58,441 bases of DNA, taken from contig FMBT01000542.1 of NCBI GenBank assembly GCA_900095095.1, positions 1 to 58,441 of the forward strand. The letters run 5' to 3'. This document shows, piece after piece, positions 52,829 to 58,441 of this stretch (position 1 is its first letter; each line of letters opens with the position of its first letter). Under the pieces are notes generated by a model. The model saw only the letters and a program-made list of their open reading frames with translations, was not told where the DNA came from and did no database searches. A program made the translations under genes and the position numbers. Origin of the DNA: Fragilariopsis cylindrus CCMP1102. Taxonomy: Eukaryota; Bacillariophyta; Bacillariophyceae; Bacillariales; Bacillariaceae.

Positions 52829-54587
52829 CAACAGCTTAAGATTTAAAAACCAATGTACATCTAAGTATTTGTACCGTAACAGCAATTAAAAAGTAACATT
52901 TCTGAGACCATGTAACCAGGAAAGAAGAGAGAAATAGAGGTAAAAGGAATCAGGAGAAAAAGTATTAAAAAACATGAGAAAAGTACGAGTTATATTTTAT
53001 ATTTTACTATTGGACAAAAAAGATACATTCATATATTCTTTGTAGAAAAAGCCAGATATATGTTCAATTTGTGGCGGAGAAACTAAGTTGTGCAATAGTA
53101 GCACATCATAGCTCTTAACTCTGTTTAAACAATCTAATCATATGCTGGCTAATTTTCTCCCACTCCCACTAGCAGTCACTGTATAGAGCAAACGATCCAT
53201 AAGCTTGGAATTTTGTCCAATGCAGGGACTACAGTTGAAAATAATCTAGAAGGATTGAATTAGTACACAATTCCTAGGCAGATTTGAAATCATTTGACAT
53301 GATCATGGTCAATTCTTCGTACTATGAGTGTTGGGGGTGATGGTGGTGCGGTGTTGGTGGTTCTGTTTCATCATCGCTGTCCACTGTCTGAGCAAGTAGT
53401 ATTCTGATCGCATTTGTTGTTGTTCTTTATTCTGTCTATGATGGTGATGAGTTGCTTGTCTTTTTGTTGCGGTTTTTTCTATATCGCTTTCATTGTCATT
53501 AGAGTCTGACTGAATTTATGATCGTATTTCTTGTAGTTTGCTTGTTTCGCTGTCAGATTTGTTGGAGTCTACGGAGTCATGTTCGCTTCTCTTGACGGTC
53601 TGCTCATTACCTCCTATCTGTATCTGTATCTGTAGAAGTATCATTCATGGGTGGGATATCTTTGGTGGGTTTACGGATTTTGGTTGTATGGTGTTACAAT
53701 GGAACCGTTCTCGTTGGAAAAGCATCATCCGATATATTGCTACGTTATTCGTTGATGGGTGTTTATTCGCATGGCAACTATGATCTACAGTTGACATCTC
53801 TTTTTCTAGTACTGTCTCAGTCTATGGCATAATACAAAATGACTACTGAAATTGTTGTGCACAACCTGAAAAACACTAACAGTCTCATGCTTTAGGTTCA
53901 TAGTGATGAACAAGAAATTGACACATACTCACTTTTGTCTGGCAATCCCATTTTCCCCTTTCGATAAACGTAACTTGACTGAAAAATAGTAGTATAGTAA
54001 AGTTCCCTCCTGCATACTACCATGTGTATTGATGTATGTGTTCAAACAATCCTGGTACTTGACAAATGGATTCGGAGCTTGGTGAAAGACTGTACATATA
54101 CATATATCACCCAATACATAGGATGTTACTATTTGTTAAGAAAAAGACGTAGATAGATATGGACGACAAGTCTACTAAAGTTTGGTCCCGAACAAAAGAA
54201 GGAAAATAATATCATCAGTAGATATTGTTAAAGTATAACTATTTATTTATGAGAGTATTACAGTATTACAGTATTACAGTATCATTACATATTGATATTG
54301 ATATTGATATCAGACGAAGAAAGGTAATTATTTAATGGACGCATATGGTATTCCCATCAACAGCAGCAGAGCATCAGAATTCGACGACATGGTTACATTT
54401 ATTAGAAAAAGAAAAATATTTTTTCTGGCATGATAATTTTCTTTTTGTGAAGAAATGTTCTAAATAGTTTTCTGTTGAAGTTTTAGTAACATAGGAATCA
54501 CATGTTTTGTCAGGATTACCTTCAAATTGAAATGAATCTGAATTTTCACATGATGATTGTTAATCTTCTGTTGATAATGAGATAATA
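52829..54587. other. Intergenic, with a weak coding remnant
   Basis: Apart from the minus-strand remnant at 53309-53648 no gene is supported. (ATTACAGT)n lies near 54257-54282 and (GATATT)n near 54292-54310. Confidence 0.4.
53309..53648 (-). pseudogene. Remnant of a hydrophilic Ser/Asp/Gln-rich coding sequence
   Basis: From an ATG at 53648 the frame reads MNDTSTDTDTD; after shifts it continues as GGNEQTVKRSEHDSVDSNKS and then SDSNDNESDIEKTATKRQ, THHHHRQNKEQQQMRSEYYL, to a TGA at 53309-53311. Ser/Asp and Gln/His composition like that of diatom regulators persists across two frame changes. No domain is recognised. Confidence 0.3.
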
Positions 54588-57208
54588 TTATTCATGAGGA
54601 ACACGTTCACGTCCGTTACTATGAATGTAAACCAGTTCTGTTTTCGAGGTGATTGATGACACTTCTGATTTTTGAACTGATTCTCCAGCAGAAACAGAAT
54701 CGGTATCGATAGTCGGATTGAAGCTTGGAATAGAACTGGGTTTAAAACTAGGAAGAGAACTCGGTGCACCACTCGGATCAGAGCTAGGGTCGAGACTAGG
54801 AAGAGAACTCGGAATGAAGCTTAGAATAGAACTGGGTTTAAAACTAGGAAGAGAACTCGGTGCACCACTCGGATCAGAGCTAGGGTCGAGACTAGGAAGA
54901 GAACTCGGGATGAAGCTTGGAATAGAACTGGGTTTAAAACTAGGAAGAGAACTCGGTGCACCACTTGGATCAGAGCTAGGGTCGAGACTAGGAGGAGAAC
55001 TCGGAATGAAGCTTGGAATAGAACTGGGTTTAAAACTAGGAAGAGAACTCGGTGCACCACTCGGATCAGAGCTAGGGTCGAGACTAGGAAGAGAACTCGG
55101 GATGATGCTTGGAATAGAACTGGGTTTAAAACTAGGAAGAGAACTCGGTGCACCACTTGGATCAGAGCTAGGGTCGAGACTAGGAAGAGAACTCGGAATG
55201 AAGCTTGGAATAGAACTGGGTTTAAAACTAGGAAGAGAACTCGGTGCACCACTCGGATCAGAGCTAGGGTCGAGACTAGGAAGAGAACTTGGTGCAAGAC
55301 TGGTACCACCTGCGCTAGGTACAAGACTTTGAACAAAACTTGGTGATTCAGACAGTGATTCAGAAGGTGCTATAGACTCACTTGGATTAGCACTAGGAAA
55401 ACCACTTAGAAGACTTGGAAGAGAACTAGCACTTGGATTAGCACTTGGATTAGCACCTGGATTAGCACTCGGATTAGCACTCGGATTAGCACTTGAAAGA
55501 CTTGGAATGGAACTAGGAAGAGAACTTGGTGCAAGACTGGGACCTGCGCTTGGGTCAAGACTTGGAGCAGAACTAGGACCACCACTTGGAAGACCGCTCG
55601 GATCAGAACTAGGACCACCACTTGGAACTACACTTGGAAGACCGCTTGGATCAGAACTAGGACCACCACTTGGAACTACACTTGGAAGAGAGCTGGGCAA
55701 ATTACTTGGCTCCCCGCTCGGATTAGCACTCGGAATGGCACTCGGAATGGAACTTGGAATGGAGCTGGGTTCCAAACTAGGGACAGAACTCGGTGCACCA
55801 CTCGGATCAGAGCTAGGTAAACGACTAGGAACAGAACTTGGTGAAAGACTGGGACCTGCACTTGGGTCGAAACTTGGAACAGAACTAGGAGAGGAACTTG
55901 GTACAAGACTGGCAGCAACTGCGCTTGGTACAAGACTTGGAACAAAACTCGGTGATTCAGACAGTGATTCATCAGTACGTACTTCAGACCGAGCGTCCTC
56001 ACCACCGATTCTTACTGCATTTGAAACCATTGCACCTCCACCCATTGTGTTTACTACAGGCAAAGACGACGGATAGAATGATTCAGATGGTGATTCAGAC
56101 GGTGCTAAAGACGGATATGATGATTCAGATGGTGATTCAGACGGTGCTAAAGACGGATAGAATGATTCAGACGGTGATTCAGACGGTGCTAAAGACGGAT
56201 ATGATGATACACTTGGACTGGTTGTTGGTGTACCAGTTGGTGTACCAGTTGGTGTACCAGTTGGTGAACCAGTTGGTGATTCAGATGGTGATCCAGATGG
56301 TGATCCAGATTGTGTTCCTGATGGTGATCCAGTCGATTCACTAGACGATCCACTAGACGATTCACTAGACGATCCACTAGACGATCCACTAGACGATTCA
56401 CCAGACGTTCCACTACCCGATCCACTACCCGATCCACTACCCGATCCACTAACCGTTACACTACCCGTTCCACTATCCGTTGGTGCTGATGTTGGTGTTG
56501 ATGTTGGTGATGATGTTGGTGATTCAGACGATACATTAGACGTTCCACTACCCGTTACACTAGACGTTACACTACCCGTTACACTACCCGTTACACTATC
56601 CGTTGGTGCTGATGTTGGTGCTGATGTTGGTGTTGATGTTGGTGATGATGTTGGTGATGATGTTGGTGTAGTTATTGATTTTGACTTCTTTTCAGATTTT
56701 GAATCCTTTTCAGTCTTTGACTCCTTTTCAGTCTTTGACTCCTTTTCAGATTTTGACTCCTTTACAGATTTTGAATCCTTTTCAGATTTTGGATCCTTTT
56801 CAGATTTTGAATCCTTTTCAGATTTTGACTCCTTTTCAGATTTTGAATCCTTTTCAGATTTTGACTTCTTTTCAGATTTTGAATCCTTTTCAGATTTCGA
56901 CTTCTTTTCAGATTTTGGATCCTTTTCAGATTTTGAATCCTTTTCAGATTTTTGACTCCTTTTCAGATTTTGAATCCTTTTCAGATTTTGGATCCTTTTC
57001 AGATTTCGACTTCTTTTCAGATTTACTAGCACTTTTTGTCGCTGCACTAACTGATTCCGTTGATATTGAAACTGGATTGACTGGTGTAGTTAATGATTTT
57101 GACTCCTTTTCAGATTTACTAGCACTTTTTGTCGCTACACTTTTTGATTCTTTATCATCCTTTGCTGATTTAAGATTTCGTCTAACGTTACGATTGTTGC
57201 TGTTGTTG

Positions 57209-57245
<37 letters not shown>

Positions 57246-57591
57246 TGTCTTCTAATGTTGTCCGAATAATGTGTGTCGTGTCTCGTGATAATCCACTTCG
57301 TACATAATATTGCTATGGATATGAATTATCAATACAAAAACAAAAATAATCAGCGACGAGTTATGTACGACGTGTCATACAAGCAGGCATGCAAAAAGAG
57401 GCAGGCATGTATGCAGATAAAAGGCATGCAAAGATTAAAAAAAATCAATTCTTCCTTTATCCGTTATCTTACCTTATTCATGTTCCCCATCGAAGACGAA
57501 GATGCATCAACAAAATTAATTATAACGATCCTAATAATAATAATAACAATAGCGTCTTCGTGACAATAGAGACAAAGTATGATGGAGCCAT
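54588..57591 (-). CDS. Secreted K/S/E- and PSxPS-repeat protein (adhesive or cell-wall type), two exons
   Basis: Exon 1 (57591-57473) gives MAPSYFVSIVTKTLLLLL, GSL and, after one missing base near 57527, IINFVDASSSS: a signal peptide. The intron 57472-57313 (160 bp, GTAAGA...ATAG) joins exon 2, QYYVRSGLSRDTTHIIRTT, a Ser run, then about 25 KSEKDS/KSEKKS units. One extra T (T5 at 56949-56953, T4 in the sister units) shifts frame. The rest is TPTSAP, SGSGSG and ESSSGS blocks, then PSxxPS units and a 32-residue repeat in six copies. PSxPS proteins are thought to be adhesive or wall-bound in diatoms. About 980 aa. The basic then Ser/Pro-rich build suggests heavy phosphorylation and glycosylation. 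The C-terminus has no anchor. Confidence 0.75.
54721..55290 (-). repeat. Six 96-bp tandem repeats inside the PSxPS gene
   Basis: Units begin at 54721, 54817, 54913, 55009, 55105 and 55201, exactly 96 bp (32 codons) apart, with only a few substitutions. They encode PSSIPSFIPSSLPSLDPSSD-type sequence. Alternate units share variants (CTCGGA/TTGGAT, GGAATG/GGGATG), so duplication in 192-bp pairs is likely. Confidence 0.9.
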
Positions 57592-58441
57592 GGCGGTGGT
57601 GGCGGCGGGGGCTTCTTCGTTGATGATGATAGCGCCATCTTTATCATCGCTTAATGTATCGTCTCAAAACTCAAAATAGAAGAGACAGAAGAATGGTATG
57701 AATCAAATATTAAATCCTCTTGTTGGTTGTAAATCAGTACAGGTATGATGTGTATTATCGTTTGGCGCTTCGTATATACGACGTCGAAATGATTCTCTAA
57801 AAATGCTGAACAACTAGACAATGATGGTGTACCACTCTCACTCTCACTATCAATATGATTATCAGGAGCACTATGACTAAGACTAATTGTATCTGCTTGT
57901 ATGATTGTTTGTCGTTTTGATGGTATGTAAGTTGTTGTCAATGGGTGTAATTAATGAACACATGTCATCCGAGATGAATGAATGAATGAAGAATCATGGA
58001 TGATTGCTTAGGAAAAATCATGGCGACTCGTGCCAATTTTTTTCGGCTTACTGAGTTGGCATATGCCTAGAATAAGAATCAAGAACCCTATTTTTTACAA
58101 CTATTCGTACTATGGCTGGTGTATATTAATTACAGTAAAAGTACAACTGCAGCATGACTATATTAAAATGGGCACTATCGTGTAAAGGAAGGAAGCATGT
58201 CACATTATTACCATCTAATTTTTATGATGCGTGCAATATTTCCTAAGTAATTGATTGAAGAGTCATTGTACAATTTGTATCACAAGTACCGGGCAAGATT
58301 AGATTTTAGGCGCCCTCCAGTCCCATCGGCTCGTGGAGAAGAAACTTGATAGCTAATTTTGGCTGATTTTTTTTTGATGACATACTATACTATACTTAGC
58401 CGCCGAGCGAAGGTTGTTATCCTGCTCAATAATTCCTAATA
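57592..58441. other. Intergenic end of window
   Basis: A 96-codon minus frame (57941-57651) contains QADTISLSHSAPDNHIDSES and SGTPSLSSCSAFLENHFDVV, somewhat protein-like but without a recognised domain; it may be a last exon or chance. GTACAGGTATG-TGTGTATTATCGTTTG at 57738 resembles the direct repeats at 45796. A dispersed repeat follows at 58021. Confidence 0.35.
58021..58131 (+). repeat. Dispersed repeat, copy 2 (partner at 15130-15237)
   Basis: Begins TGGCGACTCGTGCCAA, as copy 1 does, and continues with the same ordered blocks to TGGTGTAT. Same orientation, 43 kb apart. Confidence 0.75.

Noticed and set aside
54718..56076. Long plus-strand open frames (LGRELGAPLGSELG-type and similar) opposite the PSxPS gene
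   Set aside because: They are antisense shadows of the 96-bp repeats; the minus-strand reading has the signal peptide and known PSxPS character.

Overview
The window looks like nuclear DNA of a diatom (species not determined). It carries a fucoxanthin chlorophyll a/c protein of the stress-related Lhcx/LI818 type. Several proteins have a signal peptide followed by an ASAFAP-like Phe motif, the bipartite plastid-targeting signal of secondary red plastids. Other diatom marks are a DUF6824-like regulator, a PSxPS-repeat surface protein, short GT-AG introns (about 130-355 bp) and many Asn, Thr, Ser and Gln tracts encoded by triplet runs. There is no CRISPR array, rRNA gene or clear virus. The DNA is AT-rich and gene-sparse, with about 21 supported protein genes.

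Layout. 1-5300: the 5' tip of a secreted-protein gene (-), a C1GALT1-like GT31 glycosyltransferase (-) and a frame-broken secreted or plastid protein (+). 5300-9290: a small plastid-type protein, then gene-poor DNA with one copy of a dispersed repeat and a strong hairpin. 9294-14805: a TspO/MBR membrane protein and a repeat-bearing single-pass acidic protein. 16100-17290: the Lhcx-type antenna gene and a tRNA-Leu(AAG)-like locus with a Pol III terminator. 18266-25832: FKBP12, an FkbM-like type II membrane protein, a divergent pair that may both be cytochrome-oxidase assembly factors (Coa1/Tim21-like and COX20-like), and a plastid-type DusA tRNA-dihydrouridine synthase. 27013-34255: an unknown two-frame gene, a GC3-rich Cys-rich surface protein, a thylakoid-type protein with three ALYFPW-type motifs, and an ARM-repeat nuclear protein. 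34596-42507: an AAAP amino-acid transporter broken by several frameshifts, a plastid PPR-like protein, and a large DUF6824-like/CxxC-rich regulator. 43000-49500: repeat-rich DNA in which a GT61 glycosyltransferase sits between two long inverted repeats. 49576-57591: another type II membrane protein, pieces of secreted Cys-rich protein(s), and a signal-peptide protein with K/S/E repeats and six 96-bp PSxPS repeats. 57592-58441: a second copy of the 15130 repeat.

Themes. Secretory and surface functions dominate: GT31, GT61, an FkbM-like protein, three or more surface or secreted proteins. Organelle proteins form a second group: Lhcx, TspO, DusA, PPR, FKBP and oxidase assembly factors. Many genes need one-base frame changes to read through although protein character continues on both sides. 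Residual assembly indels explain this better than widespread decay, but resequencing or RNA-seq would be needed to decide.
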